Origin: Conyzicola lurida
Lineage (GTDB): Bacteria > Actinomycetota > Actinomycetes > Actinomycetales > Microbacteriaceae
Length of the DNA: 64,000 bases
Assembly (NCBI RefSeq): GCF_014204935.1
Contig: NZ_JACHMJ010000001.1
Span: forward strand, 434,001-498,000
Reading direction: 5' to 3'
Shown here in pieces: positions 41,579-50,384 of the stretch (positions are counted from its first letter, which is position 1; each line of letters begins with the position of its first letter). Under the pieces are notes generated by a model that searched no databases, had not been told where the DNA came from, and saw only the letters and a program-made list of their open reading frames with translations. Both the position numbers and the translations under genes were made by a program.

Positions 41579-42487
41579 TCAGATCGCCGCGTCGATACCC
41601 GGGATCTCGTCCTTCGCCGCGTCGGATCGGGCGACGGCCCGGCGGCGCTGGCGGCGTAGCACCAGCAGCACCACGAGGACGGCGACGCCCGCGACGACGG
41701 CCCACGGCAGCAGGACGCCGAGGGCGACGAGCAGGAAGCCGACGAAGTCGACGAACGCCGTCCACCCGGTCTCCAGTCCGCTCCAGAACGTGTCCGGCGA
41801 ATCGACCGGGGCGTCCGCCTCGGAAATGAGATTGAGGTCGAGCGTCGACATGCTGACCTGGTCGGCGAGCCCGCGACGCTGCGCCTCCATCGACTCGAGC
41901 TCGCCCTGCCGCTCGCTGATCGCGGTCTCGAGCTTGATGAGCACCTCGGTGTCGGTGGCCGTCGCCAGCAGCGCGGTCAGCCGGTCGACCGACGCCCGGC
42001 TCGCCGTGATGCGCGCGTCGAGGTCCTGCGTCTGGGTGGTCACGTCGACGGAGCTCAGCGACACCTGCTCGGTCTCGCCGAGCGTCTTCAGCTCGTCGAG
42101 GGTAGCGGTGAGTTTCGCCGACGGTATGCGCAGCGTGAGCGTCGCCGACCCGCGGTCGCCCGGCGTGGGGGCCGTCTCGTTCCTCGCGTCGACGCGTCCG
42201 CCGGCCGCCTCCACGATTCTGACGGCGTCGGATGCCGCATCGAGGGGTTCCTCTGCCGTGACGGTGACGAACCCCGTCGTGACGATCTGCCGGTCCTCGT
42301 CGCGCGCGCCGACGAAGCCGGAGCTGTCGGAGCCCGCCTCGCCCTCCGCGGGCGCGGGCGCCGGCTCGACGACGGACTGGTCGGACGACGACTGGCCCGA
42401 CGACTCGTCGGACGCCGACATGCCGGTGCTGCAGCCGGCGAGCGACAGGGTGAGCAGCAGCAGTGCTGTGGGAATGATGCGCCTCAT
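41579..42487 (-). CDS. DUF4349 lipoprotein
   Basis: A 302-residue protein with a lipoprotein signal (lipobox LSLAGC, Cys19). The region about 70-235 is DUF4349, with ATLTLRIPSAKLTATLDELKTLG-like features, the coiled coil DLDARITASRASVDRL and ETAISERQGELESMEAQRR, and the closing STLDLNL. A transmembrane helix (about 255-285) and an Arg-rich cytoplasmic end follow. Such proteins are anchored at both ends in the envelope; their function is unknown. Confidence 0.88.
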   Translation of the reverse strand: MRRIIPTALLLLTLSLAGCSTGMSASDESSGQSSSDQSVVEPAPAPAEGEAGSDSSGFVGARDEDRQIVTTGFVTVTAEEPLDAASDAVRIVEAAGGRVDARNETAPTPGDRGSATLTLRIPSAKLTATLDELKTLGETEQVSLSSVDVTTQTQDLDARITASRASVDRLTALLATATDTEVLIKLETAISERQGELESMEAQRRGLADQVSMSTLDLNLISEADAPVDSPDTFWSGLETGWTAFVDFVGFLLVALGVLLPWAVVAGVAVLVVLLVLRRQRRRAVARSDAAKDEIPGIDAAI

Positions 42488-42656
42488 GATGCGACCGTAA
42501 CGACGCCGAAGCGCGCACCGCTACCCAACGTTCGTCACGATTCGTACGTCACTCGGCGGCGGCGCTGAGAGTTTGCCAGTTTCTGCTGTCAAGGTCTGGA
42601 GCCCGTTCTGCGCCCGTCCTAGTGTCGTTCTCGACGGCTCGATCAAGGGAGAAATC

Positions 42657-42872
42657 ATGGGCGTGTTCGACAACGCGAAAGACGCGGCCGAGGCAACCGG
42701 CAAGAAGATCGGCGAGTGGGCTGACGACACGAAGGAGCGCATCAGCGACAAGGTCGACGAAGTCCAGGCCGATGCCGAGGTGAAGAAGGCCGAGGGCGAC
42801 GTGCGCAAGGCGGAGGCCGAGCGCGACGCCACCGAGGCGAAGAACGAGTACAAAGAAAAGCTGCGCGACTAG
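42657..42872 (+). CDS. Small highly charged helical protein (71 residues)
   Basis: A Lys/Glu/Ala/Asp-rich protein (VFDNAKDAAEATGKKIGEW... EVKKAEGDVRKAEAERDATE) with amphipathic 11-residue-like repeats, resembling CsbD-like and LEA-type stress proteins of actinobacteria. A good ribosome site (AAGGGAG) precedes the ATG. No enzyme motif is visible. It is flanked by a terminator, so it is probably expressed alone, perhaps under stress control. Confidence 0.75.
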   Translation: MGVFDNAKDAAEATGKKIGEWADDTKERISDKVDEVQADAEVKKAEGDVRKAEAERDATEAKNEYKEKLRD

Positions 42873-42882
42873 GGCGTCTGCG

Positions 42883-42914
42883 CAATGGGATCGGCCCGAA
42901 TGGGCCGATCCCAT
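42883..42914 (+). terminator. Terminator after the small charged protein
   Basis: AATGGGATCGGCCC and GGGCCGATCCCATT pair over 14 bp with loop GAAT, followed by TTCTTT. Confidence 0.9.
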
Positions 42915-42935
42915 TTCTTTGCCTAAGCTCGCCCC

Positions 42936-43922
42936 ATGGACACTCGCAACGTAGCGCGCATCGGCAGAGACCTCTCGGTCATCGGACTCGGCACCTGGCA
43001 ACTCGGTGCCGACTGGGGAGACGTGTCGGAAACCGACGCGCGGGCGGTGCTCGACGCCTCGGTCGAGGCCGGGGTGACGGTGTTCGACACCGCCGACGTG
43101 TACGGCGACGGCCGCAGCGAACAGATCATCGGCGGGTACCTCGCCGAGAACCCCGGGCACGACATCTTCGTCGCCACGAAGATGGGGCGCCGGGAAGAGC
43201 AGGACCCCGCCAACTTCACGCTCGCCAAGTTCCGCGAGTGGACCGACCGTTCGCGCACCAACCTCCACGTCGACACCCTCGACCTCGTGCAACTGCACTG
43301 CCCGCCCACCCCGGTGTTCTCGACCGACGCGGTCTACGACGCCCTCGACACCCTCGTGGCCGACGGTGCCATCGCGCGCTACGGCGTCAGCGTCGAGACG
43401 GTCGACGAGGCCCTCGCCGCGATCGCGCACCCCGGTCTCTCCAGCGTGCAGATCATCGTCAACGCCTTCCGACTCAAGCCGCTCGAGCGCGTGCTGCCCG
43501 CCGCGGCCGACGCCGGCATCGCCGTGATCACCCGTGTGCCGCTCGCCTCCGGCCTGCTCAGCGGCAAGTACACCGCCGAGACCACCTTCGCCGCGAACGA
43601 CCACCGCACGTACAACCGGCACGGCGAGTCCTTCGACGTGGGGGAGACCTTCTCCGGCGTGGACTTCGAGACCGGTGTCGCGGCCGCCCGCGAGTTCTCC
43701 GCGCTGGCGGATGCTGCCGGCCTCGCCCCGGCGGTCGCCGCGCTCGCCTGGCTCGCCCAGCTCGACGGCGTCACCACCGTCATCCCCGGCGCCCGCAACG
43801 TCGAGCAGGCCAGGGGTAACGCATCGGCCGGTTCGGTGCCGCCGCTCGACCCGTCCTTCTCGGCGGGCGTCACCGACATCTACGACCGTTACTTCCGCGA
43901 GGCGGTGCACGGGCGCTGGTAG
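42936..43922 (+). CDS. Aldo/keto reductase
   Basis: A 328-residue NADPH-dependent oxidoreductase with the (beta/alpha)8 AKR fold. The catalytic tetrad residues are visible: Asp and Tyr in FDTADVYGDGRSE, Lys in FVATKMG, and the His position in DLVQLHCPP. The C-terminal cofactor motif VTTVIPGARNVEQARGN is typical. Relatives reduce aldehydes or ketones of sugars and xenobiotics; the substrate is unknown. It stands alone, with its own terminator upstream. Confidence 0.92.
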   Translation: MDTRNVARIGRDLSVIGLGTWQLGADWGDVSETDARAVLDASVEAGVTVFDTADVYGDGRSEQIIGGYLAENPGHDIFVATKMGRREEQDPANFTLAKFREWTDRSRTNLHVDTLDLVQLHCPPTPVFSTDAVYDALDTLVADGAIARYGVSVETVDEALAAIAHPGLSSVQIIVNAFRLKPLERVLPAAADAGIAVITRVPLASGLLSGKYTAETTFAANDHRTYNRHGESFDVGETFSGVDFETGVAAAREFSALADAAGLAPAVAALAWLAQLDGVTTVIPGARNVEQARGNASAGSVPPLDPSFSAGVTDIYDRYFREAVHGRW

Positions 43923-43940
43923 CGGTCGGCGACTGCACGG

Positions 43941-45449
43941 TCACTCCTCGATCCGGTAGCCCGAGACGCTGTCCACCCCGTCGACGATGAACCAGCCGTC
44001 TCCCGCGTCGATGCCCGCCATCTCCACGGCGCCGACAGTGAACGCGTCGTCGTCGAGCGGTCGCGCATGACCGTCGCAGGCGGAGGTGCCGGCCCCGGCG
44101 CTGAACTCGTGGAGTTCGCCGGGGTCGTCGCTGCCGGGCACCCGGGCCCGGAACGGTTCGCGGTCGGTCTCGCACGCGACCCGGGCGCGAGCCGGCGCCG
44201 TCGTGGTCTCGCCGCTCAGGACGTCGACCATCGTGAGCGTTCCGTCGATGCTCACCGGCTGCCTGGCGAGGGTGCTGCGGAACTCCGACGTGTCGACGGG
44301 GTAGATCGAGTCGTCGCTGCCGAGGGGTAGAGTCCAGCGTTCGGCACCGGTCTCGGGGTCGACGCCGAGCAGGGTCGCGTCGACGCCGTGCACCGTTGCG
44401 GTGACGTCATCCGGGTCGCTGCGGTCGACGGTGAAGCTGCCGGCGTCATACCGGCACAGCGGCAGCGTCTGGTGGATGAGGTCCGACGAGACACCGGCGG
44501 GCCCGCACCACGGGTCGGCCGCGGGCATCCTCCACACGGTCGTGCCGTCGGCGCGCCGCAGTGCGACGGTGACCGAATCGGTGAGCGGGTACTCGGCGAC
44601 CGGGAGCGCGTCTACCTCCGGCCGGCTCGGCGAACCCACGCCGATGACCACGTCGAGTCCGGGCCGGTCGATCCACTGCCAGCCGCCGTCGACGCTGTAT
44701 CCGGCACCGAAGACGTCGGCGTATGCGCGTTGCCAGCTGATGGCGCCGTCCACCGCGTAGCCCACCTGTTCGGGGTCGTCCGCGGTGCGGCCGCCCGCCG
44801 AGAATACGTGTGTGGCGATGTACCAGGCGCCGGCCGGCAGCCCGGCGGCGGAAGGGTCGCGCGCGAGACGCCCGGAGTCGGGGTCGAGGCGGTAGGTGTG
44901 CCGCGGCCCCTCCGTGTCGTCGTCGAGCCAGCCCTCGACGCAAATGTCGGCGCCGTCGGCACACTGCGCGGGCGAGCCGCGGGCCTGCACGACCGGATTC
45001 TCGATAGCGAGGTGTTGTCCGGTGCGCGGCTCGGCGACGACGAGCCGCTGCCACCACCCGGTCGGGTCGGTCTCGTCGTCTTGCAGGTAGCCGACGAGTT
45101 CGTCGTCGCCCGCGCTGGCGGTGGCGACGTTCAGCCAGTCGTAGCGGTGCCCCTGGATCGCCACCCCGTCGCGCCAGAGCTCGACACCGGTCGCGACATC
45201 CCACGCCACGATCTCGAGCCGGTCGTCGCCGGAGTTCACGTACGACAGCACCACGTCGTCGACCACCGCGGCGGAACCGACCAGATCGACCCGGTTCGAC
45301 CAGACCGGCTGTGCGGGCGTTACAAGATCGGAGCGAACGTCGCCGCACGCCGTCAGCCCGAGGAGAATCCCGGAGAACAGCGCGATCAGCAGCACACCCA
45401 GCGCCGTCCGACCACCGCCCATTCGCACAGCCCCGCTCCCGTCGCCCAC
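43941..45449 (-). CDS. Lipoprotein with PQQ-like beta-propeller features
   Basis: A 502-residue protein. The lipobox LGLTAC ends the signal near residue 35; the ATG at 45422 would give a more typical, shorter signal. The mature part has repeated blades ending in G.ELWRDG, GTTVWRMP and GAERWTLP, as in PQQ-like/quinoprotein-type propellers, and several Cys pairs. No PQQ-binding site is evident, so it is probably a structural or binding protein outside the membrane. It converges with the aldo/keto reductase gene. Function unknown. Confidence 0.75.
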   Translation of the reverse strand: MGDGSGAVRMGGGRTALGVLLIALFSGILLGLTACGDVRSDLVTPAQPVWSNRVDLVGSAAVVDDVVLSYVNSGDDRLEIVAWDVATGVELWRDGVAIQGHRYDWLNVATASAGDDELVGYLQDDETDPTGWWQRLVVAEPRTGQHLAIENPVVQARGSPAQCADGADICVEGWLDDDTEGPRHTYRLDPDSGRLARDPSAAGLPAGAWYIATHVFSAGGRTADDPEQVGYAVDGAISWQRAYADVFGAGYSVDGGWQWIDRPGLDVVIGVGSPSRPEVDALPVAEYPLTDSVTVALRRADGTTVWRMPAADPWCGPAGVSSDLIHQTLPLCRYDAGSFTVDRSDPDDVTATVHGVDATLLGVDPETGAERWTLPLGSDDSIYPVDTSEFRSTLARQPVSIDGTLTMVDVLSGETTTAPARARVACETDREPFRARVPGSDDPGELHEFSAGAGTSACDGHARPLDDDAFTVGAVEMAGIDAGDGWFIVDGVDSVSGYRIEE

Positions 45450-45544
45450 GCGGCCGGATGGCCGCCGGACGAGTGTGACGGGAACTAGGGTCCGCGAACG
45501 CCGCGCGAGCCGATCTGTGCAGAACTACAACCTGTGGAGAACCG

Positions 45545-46276
45545 TCAGTGCGCGGCGAGCCACTCGCGCAGCAGGCTGAGAGTCTCGTCGGGACGGTCGC
45601 GGTGCGGGGAATGGCCGGCGCCCGGGACGACCCGGTAGGCGATGTGCGCGTTGGCGGCCACCAGGGCATCCGCCGTCTCGGTCGGGAGCATGCTGTACAC
45701 GGCGTGGTCGCCGCCGACGATGAGCGTGGGCACGGTGATCTCGACCGTCTCGTCGAGCACGTTCCACGGGGTGTTGTCGGCGACCGTGCGCTCCACCATG
45801 TGGGCGGTCGCCTTGCTCACGGCGTCGGACTTGTGGGCGACGTCGACCGGGTCCCACGTGGGGCGCAGCTTTTCGAAGCCCTCCAGGTCGAGGGTCAGCT
45901 CGGCGAGCTCGCCGTTCAGCAGCTCGGGCAGTTCCGACGAGTCGAGCGCGAGCGCCGGGTCGATCAGCACGATCCGCTTCGCGAACCCGGGGCGGGCGGC
46001 CGCGACCACGGCCACGGCGCCGCCGAGGGAGTGGCCGATCACGACGTCCCAACCGCGTCCTGGGAGGTCGGCCGCGTAGTCGGCGAACCGGTAGCTGGTC
46101 GCGACCGGGCCGTCGCCGTTTCCGCGGAGGTCGACGGCGGTGACGAACCAGCCGTCGCTCGCGAGCGCCTCGCCGACGCGCCACCAGGTCGCGCCGCTCG
46201 AGGTCAGGCCGTGCAGGAGGAGCGCGCTGCGCTCGGACGACGGATCGCCCCAGTGAGTCGTGGGAAGGTCGAGCAT
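45545..46276 (-). CDS. Alpha/beta hydrolase
   Basis: A 243-residue alpha/beta-fold hydrolase. The oxyanion segment LLLHGLTSSGATWWRVG, the nucleophile elbow IGHSLGGAV (Ser near 85) and the catalytic His in GAGHSPHRDRP (near 225) are clear, with an acid candidate in VGGDHAVYS. The substrate is unknown. It lies upstream, on the same strand, of the lipoprotein gene with a 95-bp gap. Confidence 0.9.
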   Translation of the reverse strand: MLDLPTTHWGDPSSERSALLLHGLTSSGATWWRVGEALASDGWFVTAVDLRGNGDGPVATSYRFADYAADLPGRGWDVVIGHSLGGAVAVVAAARPGFAKRIVLIDPALALDSSELPELLNGELAELTLDLEGFEKLRPTWDPVDVAHKSDAVSKATAHMVERTVADNTPWNVLDETVEITVPTLIVGGDHAVYSMLPTETADALVAANAHIAYRVVPGAGHSPHRDRPDETLSLLREWLAAH

Positions 46277-46404
46277 CCCGCTACGCTACCGTCGGCCGCG
46301 CCATCCACTCGTCACTATTGCCTAGCGTGGCAGGAAGTCGGCGAGGGCCGTCAGATACGCGGGCCCGTCGTTGGAGCCGGTGGCGGCGTAGCGCGCTCCC
46401 GCAC

Positions 46405-46486
46405 GGTGGTTGAGTAGGCTGCCCGCGGCCGTATCGACACCCGGTTTCGATATGCGGACTCCTTCGTCGCTCGCTATCGACCACCG
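46405..46486. repeat. 82-bp intergenic inverted-repeat element (GGTGGTTGAGTAG...CGACCACC)
   Basis: The ends GGTGGTTGAGTAG and CTATCGACCACC are imperfect inverted arms, with internal GTATCGACACC opposite GGTTTCGATAT. The layout is that of a small palindromic element I know as frequent in Microbacteriaceae intergenic regions. It lies just downstream of the rpiR gene, on its 3' side. Confidence 0.6.
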
Positions 46487-46487
46487 C

Positions 46488-47405
46488 CTACGTGGTGCGG
46501 GGCCGCCGCAGTTCTTCGAGCGAGTCCATGCGCTCGAGCGCGGGGGAGCCGAGGCGCTGCGCGACCGCGGGCACCAGCGACTCGACGGCCGCGAACAGGC
46601 CGGTCATGCTATCGAACAGCGCGGCCTCGACGGCCAGGGGGATGACGACGTCGGCCAGCTGTGAGACGGGCGAGAGCCACACGTCGGTGAACAGCACGAT
46701 CGCGCAACCTCGCTTCTTCGCGAACTCGGCGAGTGTCAACGCGAGCGGGTCGTAGCGGCGGAAGTCCATGATGACCACGACGTCGCCCTTGCGTGCGTCG
46801 AGGATGTATCCGACATCGAGGCGCAGCGCGTCGTCGACGAAGTACGTTCGCGGGCGCAGGTGGCGCAACTGCAGCTGCAGGTAGCGCGCGGCGAGATGGC
46901 TGAACTTGCCGCCGGAGAACAGGAGCGTGCGCGCCGGGTCGGCGAGCAGTGCGACCGCGCGGTCGAACTCCGCCGTGGGCACCGTCTCCCGTACCCGCCG
47001 TACGAGATCGGCGCGGAGGTCGAGCGCGGACCCGACACCGTCGGAGCCGTCGGAGGGCGCCCACTCGTCGTGGTGTGCGCGGCTGGCCGGACTCGCGTGC
47101 CGGGAGGTCAATTCCGCGCGGAGGCGTACCTGCAGATCGCTGTATCCGGCGAAACCGAGGTGGGTGCAGAAGCGCACCACTGTCGCGGTGCTCGTGCTGG
47201 CCCGCGCGGCCAGGTCGCTCACCGTGGACAGGCCGGCGCTTGGGTAGTCCGAGCGCAGTACCCGGGCGATCCGCAGCTCCGACGGGCTCAGGTCGGGCAT
47301 CTTCGCCGCGATCGTCTCGGCGACGGTGGGGTTCTCGGGTGCGGGCACGCAGCGGTCCTCGGAGGGGCTCGGGTCGGGACACAGCGAACGCTGTGTTTCT
47401 CTCAC
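46488..47405 (-). CDS. MurR/RpiR-family transcriptional regulator
   Basis: A 305-residue regulator. The N-terminal HTH_6 domain (about 25-100) has LSTVSDLAARASTSTATVVR and CTHLGFAGYSDLQVRLR. The C-terminal SIS sugar-isomerase-like domain (about 135-285) includes LLFSGGKFSHLAARYL and GDVVVIMDFRRYDP. SIS domains in this family bind phosphosugars or related effectors. It is divergent from the isoaspartyl peptidase-to-Dpp gene run and is the likely regulator of it. A GTG at codon 20 is an alternative start. Confidence 0.92.
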   Translation of the reverse strand: MRETQRSLCPDPSPSEDRCVPAPENPTVAETIAAKMPDLSPSELRIARVLRSDYPSAGLSTVSDLAARASTSTATVVRFCTHLGFAGYSDLQVRLRAELTSRHASPASRAHHDEWAPSDGSDGVGSALDLRADLVRRVRETVPTAEFDRAVALLADPARTLLFSGGKFSHLAARYLQLQLRHLRPRTYFVDDALRLDVGYILDARKGDVVVIMDFRRYDPLALTLAEFAKKRGCAIVLFTDVWLSPVSQLADVVIPLAVEAALFDSMTGLFAAVESLVPAVAQRLGSPALERMDSLEELRRPRTT

Positions 47406-47532
47406 CGTACCCGCCTTCGAGCGCGGCGAATGTGAAATAGATGTTACATAAACCTGTGAACGACATCAGCGCGCAGGTTTTGTGCCATTGTGTTTAACAA
47501 CACCCGTTGTATTTGTCGATCGAAAGACCACA
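47406..47532. promoter_or_regulatory. Divergent promoter region between rpiR-type regulator and peptide operon
   Basis: A clearly AT-richer stretch (47435-47515) of 127 bp between the two start codons. It contains GTGAAATAGATGTTACAT (about 47440-47457) and TTGTGTTTAACAA (about 47489-47501), both partly dyad-symmetric. The second resembles ATTGTAAACAAT upstream of the aminotransferase gene (about 52657-52668), so these are candidate operators for the RpiR protein. This is inferred from symmetry and position only. Confidence 0.4.
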
Positions 47533-48444
47533 GTGACCACCATCTGGGCGCCCGTCGCCACCTCCTCTAGCTCGCTCGCCATCCACGGCGGAGCGGGAGC
47601 CCGACCCAGTCTCCTCAACGACGACGAGAAGGTCGAATACCACCAGGCGCTCGAGCGGTCGCTCCTCGCGGGCAAGGCGGTACTCGACGCCGGCGGCTCC
47701 GCGATCGACGCCGTCTGCGCCTCCGTCATGGTCATGGAGGACTCGCCGCTATTCAACTCGGCGCACGGTGCGGCGCTCAACGCGGACGGGCTCGCCGAGC
47801 TCGACGCCTCGGTCATGCTCGGCTCCGGCGAGGCCGGCGCGATCACGGGTTCGACGATCGCCCGCAACCCCGTGCTCGCCGCCCGCGCCGTGATGGAGCG
47901 CACGAGCCACGTGCTGCTGATCGACCCCGACGAGCGACGTCTCGCCGAGTGGGGCATCGAGACCGTCGAGCGCGACTACTTCATCACCCCAGCCCGGGTC
48001 GCACAGCTCGCGCGCCTGCAGGCCGAGAAGTCGACCGGTCCGAAGCACGGCACCGTCGGCGCCGTCGCCCGCGACATCCACGGCAACCTCGCCGCCGCCA
48101 CCTCGACCGGGGGCACCGCGAACCAGTTCGTCGGCCGCGTCGGCGACACCCCCGTGATCGGCGCCGGCACCTGGGCCGACAGCGACGTGGTTGCCATCTC
48201 GTGCACCGGCCAGGGCGAGTACTTCCTGCGCCAGGCCACAGCGCACGATATCCACGCCCGCATGACCTACGGCGGCGCGGACCTGCGCACCGCTGTCGCC
48301 GACACCATGGGGGCGCTCGGCGACCGCGGCGGACTCGGCGGCCTCATCGCGCTCGACGCCGCGGGCGACGCGGTGCTCGTCTTCAACACCGAGGGCATGT
48401 TCTGCGGCCACCTCGACAACGGAGAGGTCCGCACCAATGTCTGA
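47533..48444 (+). CDS. Isoaspartyl peptidase/L-asparaginase (plant-type, Ntn hydrolase)
   Basis: A 303-residue precursor of the Ntn-hydrolase asparaginase family. These enzymes cleave themselves and then hydrolyse beta-aspartyl dipeptides or asparagine. AIHGGAGARPS opens the domain, and KHGTVGAVARD carries the autocleavage site before the nucleophile Thr; STGGTANQFVGRVGDTP and the C-terminal GEYFLR are typical. The GTG at 47533 is taken as start; the frame extends 17 codons upstream without a better codon. It is the first gene of the run controlled by the divergent RpiR-type gene and overlaps a possible early start of the SDR gene. Confidence 0.92.
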   Translation: MTTIWAPVATSSSSLAIHGGAGARPSLLNDDEKVEYHQALERSLLAGKAVLDAGGSAIDAVCASVMVMEDSPLFNSAHGAALNADGLAELDASVMLGSGEAGAITGSTIARNPVLAARAVMERTSHVLLIDPDERRLAEWGIETVERDYFITPARVAQLARLQAEKSTGPKHGTVGAVARDIHGNLAAATSTGGTANQFVGRVGDTPVIGAGTWADSDVVAISCTGQGEYFLRQATAHDIHARMTYGGADLRTAVADTMGALGDRGGLGGLIALDAAGDAVLVFNTEGMFCGHLDNGEVRTNV

Positions 48445-48466
48445 CACAACCAAGGGAGTTACCAGC

Positions 48467-49285
48467 ATGAGCCACGTAGTCATCACCGGAGGCGCCGGCG
48501 GAATCGGCCAGGGCATCGCCCGCGTCTATGCCCGTGCGGGCTGGGCCGTCACTCTCGTCGACTTCCGTGAAGACGCCGTCGCCGCCGCGGCCGACGCCCT
48601 GCGTGCGGAGCCGGGCGCCAGCGACGTCTGGCACACCACGGCCGACCTCACCTCGGCGACCGACCCCGGCGACGCGATCGCCGCCGCCTGGGCGAACGCC
48701 CCCGTCGACGTCGTCGTGAACGCCGCGGGCATCTACCCCTCGACGCCGCTCCTCGACCTCACGGCCGACATCTGGGACGCGATCCAGGATGTCAACGTGC
48801 GCTCCGCCGTGCTCACCACCGTGGCCTTCGCGCGCACCGCGGTCTCCGCGGGCCGCAGCGGCAGCGTCGTCAACATCACCTCGGGTGCCGCCCTGCGTGC
48901 CCGCCGTGCCGCAGCGCCGTACTCCACCTCCAAGGCCGCGCTCGAGATGTTCACCAAGGCGAGCGCGCTCGAACTCGGCGAGCACAACATCCGCGTCAAC
49001 GCGGTGTCGCCCGGCTTCGTCGGCGTCGACAGCCCCGTCAACCCGTACCTCAAGGAATACCGCGCGCAGGCCGACGTCAACCCGCTTGGCCGCGCGGGCG
49101 AAGCCGAGGACATCGGCGAGGCGGTGTTCTGGGTCGCCGGGGAGAAGGCGAGCTGGGTCACCGGCACCATCATCCGCGTCGACGGCGGCTCGAGCACGGG
49201 CAACAGCAACCTTCCCCGCTCCTGGCCGACCATGTCGCTCGGCTCCAAGGGCGAGGTCGCCGCGGGAGACGCCGTCGGTGTCTGA
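48467..49285 (+). CDS. Short-chain dehydrogenase/reductase
   Basis: A 272-residue NAD(P)-dependent oxidoreductase. The Rossmann motif TGGAGGIGQG is at residues 6-15, NAAG near 87, the catalytic Ser in VVNITSGA and YSTSK (Tyr and Lys) near 155, and the C-terminal GTIIRVDGG. The ATG at 48467 follows AAGGGAG and puts the Rossmann strand at the normal place. An ATG at 48437, also with a ribosome site (GGAGAGG), would add ten residues and overlap the peptidase stop. The substrate is probably a hydroxy or keto intermediate of the peptide-degradation pathway. Confidence 0.9.
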   Translation: MSHVVITGGAGGIGQGIARVYARAGWAVTLVDFREDAVAAAADALRAEPGASDVWHTTADLTSATDPGDAIAAAWANAPVDVVVNAAGIYPSTPLLDLTADIWDAIQDVNVRSAVLTTVAFARTAVSAGRSGSVVNITSGAALRARRAAAPYSTSKAALEMFTKASALELGEHNIRVNAVSPGFVGVDSPVNPYLKEYRAQADVNPLGRAGEAEDIGEAVFWVAGEKASWVTGTIIRVDGGSSTGNSNLPRSWPTMSLGSKGEVAAGDAVGV

Positions 49286-50384
49286 TCTCCACTACGCCGC
49301 GGGGCGCGACCGCCTGACCCGTCCGCTCCCCGCACTCGAGCCCGCGCTCGCCGAGCGCGCGGCCCGACTTCTCGCCGGCACCGTCGGCTCGCTGCACGAC
49401 CACCCGGTCCGCTTCCCCGACCCGCTCACCGCCGACACCTGGGCGCGCCACATGGCGGCCGGCGTCGACGTGCTCGCGGTCGAGGAGCTGACGGCGTCCG
49501 GCCTCGGCACGGTTGTCGCGAACTGCTTCTCGCAGCCCGACCTCGGTTTCGTGCGCGGCTGGGCCGCGTCGATGCGCGGGCAGCTCGCCGCGGCATCCGG
49601 CCTTCGTCTGGTTCTCGAGATCGGCGATCTCGGTAACGGCGCCACCGGCGTGCTGCTGGGGCTCGAAGACCTCGGACCCGTCAGCACGCTCGACGACATC
49701 GACAGGCTCTTCGCCGACGGCATCCGCGTGGCGGGCGTCGCCTACAACTCCGGGTCGTCGCTCGGCTGCGGGCTGGCGCAGGACGACACCGGGCTGACCG
49801 ACTTCGGCCGCGCCGCCGTGGCGCGCGCGAACGAGCTCGGCATCCTGCTCGACGTCTCGCACGCCGGCGACCGCACCTCGCTCGAGGCCATCGCCGCCAG
49901 CGGGCGCCCCGTCGTCATCAGCCACGCCGGCGCGCAAGGCGTCTGGAACTCGTCGCGCATGATCCCCGACTCGGTGATCCGGGCGTCCGCGGCCAGCGGC
50001 GGCATGATCGGCATCGAGGCCGCACCCGGATCGACCCGCGTCGACCCCGCCCGCCCCGACCACACGCTCGACGACGTCGTGCGGCACATCGAGTACTGCG
50101 CCGACCTCGTCGGCATCGACCACGTCGGCCTCGGCGCCGACACCTTCTACGGCGACCACGTCGGCCTCTACCGTGCGCTGGGTTCCAGGGGCGCGGCATT
50201 GCCCGACGGTGCCGTCGCCTTCGACGGCGACCTCGTCGCGGGCGCCGAGAACCCCACCGAGTTCGCCCCGCAGGTCTGCAGCGCGCTGCTGCTCGCGGGG
50301 TGGAATGACGCCGACATCGCCAAGGTGCTCGGCGAGAACCTCGACCGCGTGCTGCGCGCGACCCTGCCCGGAGCCGCCGCGTGA
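49278..50384 (+). CDS. Membrane dipeptidase (peptidase M19 family)
   Basis: A 368-residue zinc dipeptidase of the renal dipeptidase family, which cleaves dipeptides, often with D-amino acids at the C-terminus. Features are HDHPVRFP near 40 (metal-binding HxD type), GVAYNSGSSLGCGL, LLDVSHAGDRTSLEAI, VVISHAG and GIDHVGLGADTFYG. The GTG start at 49278 overlaps the SDR end by 8 bases, and the stop overlaps the next start (GTGA), so translation is coupled. No signal peptide is seen, so the bacterial enzyme is likely cytoplasmic. Confidence 0.9.
   Translation: MSDLHYAAGRDRLTRPLPALEPALAERAARLLAGTVGSLHDHPVRFPDPLTADTWARHMAAGVDVLAVEELTASGLGTVVANCFSQPDLGFVRGWAASMRGQLAAASGLRLVLEIGDLGNGATGVLLGLEDLGPVSTLDDIDRLFADGIRVAGVAYNSGSSLGCGLAQDDTGLTDFGRAAVARANELGILLDVSHAGDRTSLEAIAASGRPVVISHAGAQGVWNSSRMIPDSVIRASAASGGMIGIEAAPGSTRVDPARPDHTLDDVVRHIEYCADLVGIDHVGLGADTFYGDHVGLYRALGSRGAALPDGAVAFDGDLVAGAENPTEFAPQVCSALLLAGWNDADIAKVLGENLDRVLRATLPGAAA

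Noticed and set aside
46281-46484. 67-codon minus-strand ORF after the rpiR gene
   Set aside because: It runs through the palindromic element at 46405-46486 and shows no protein-like features.
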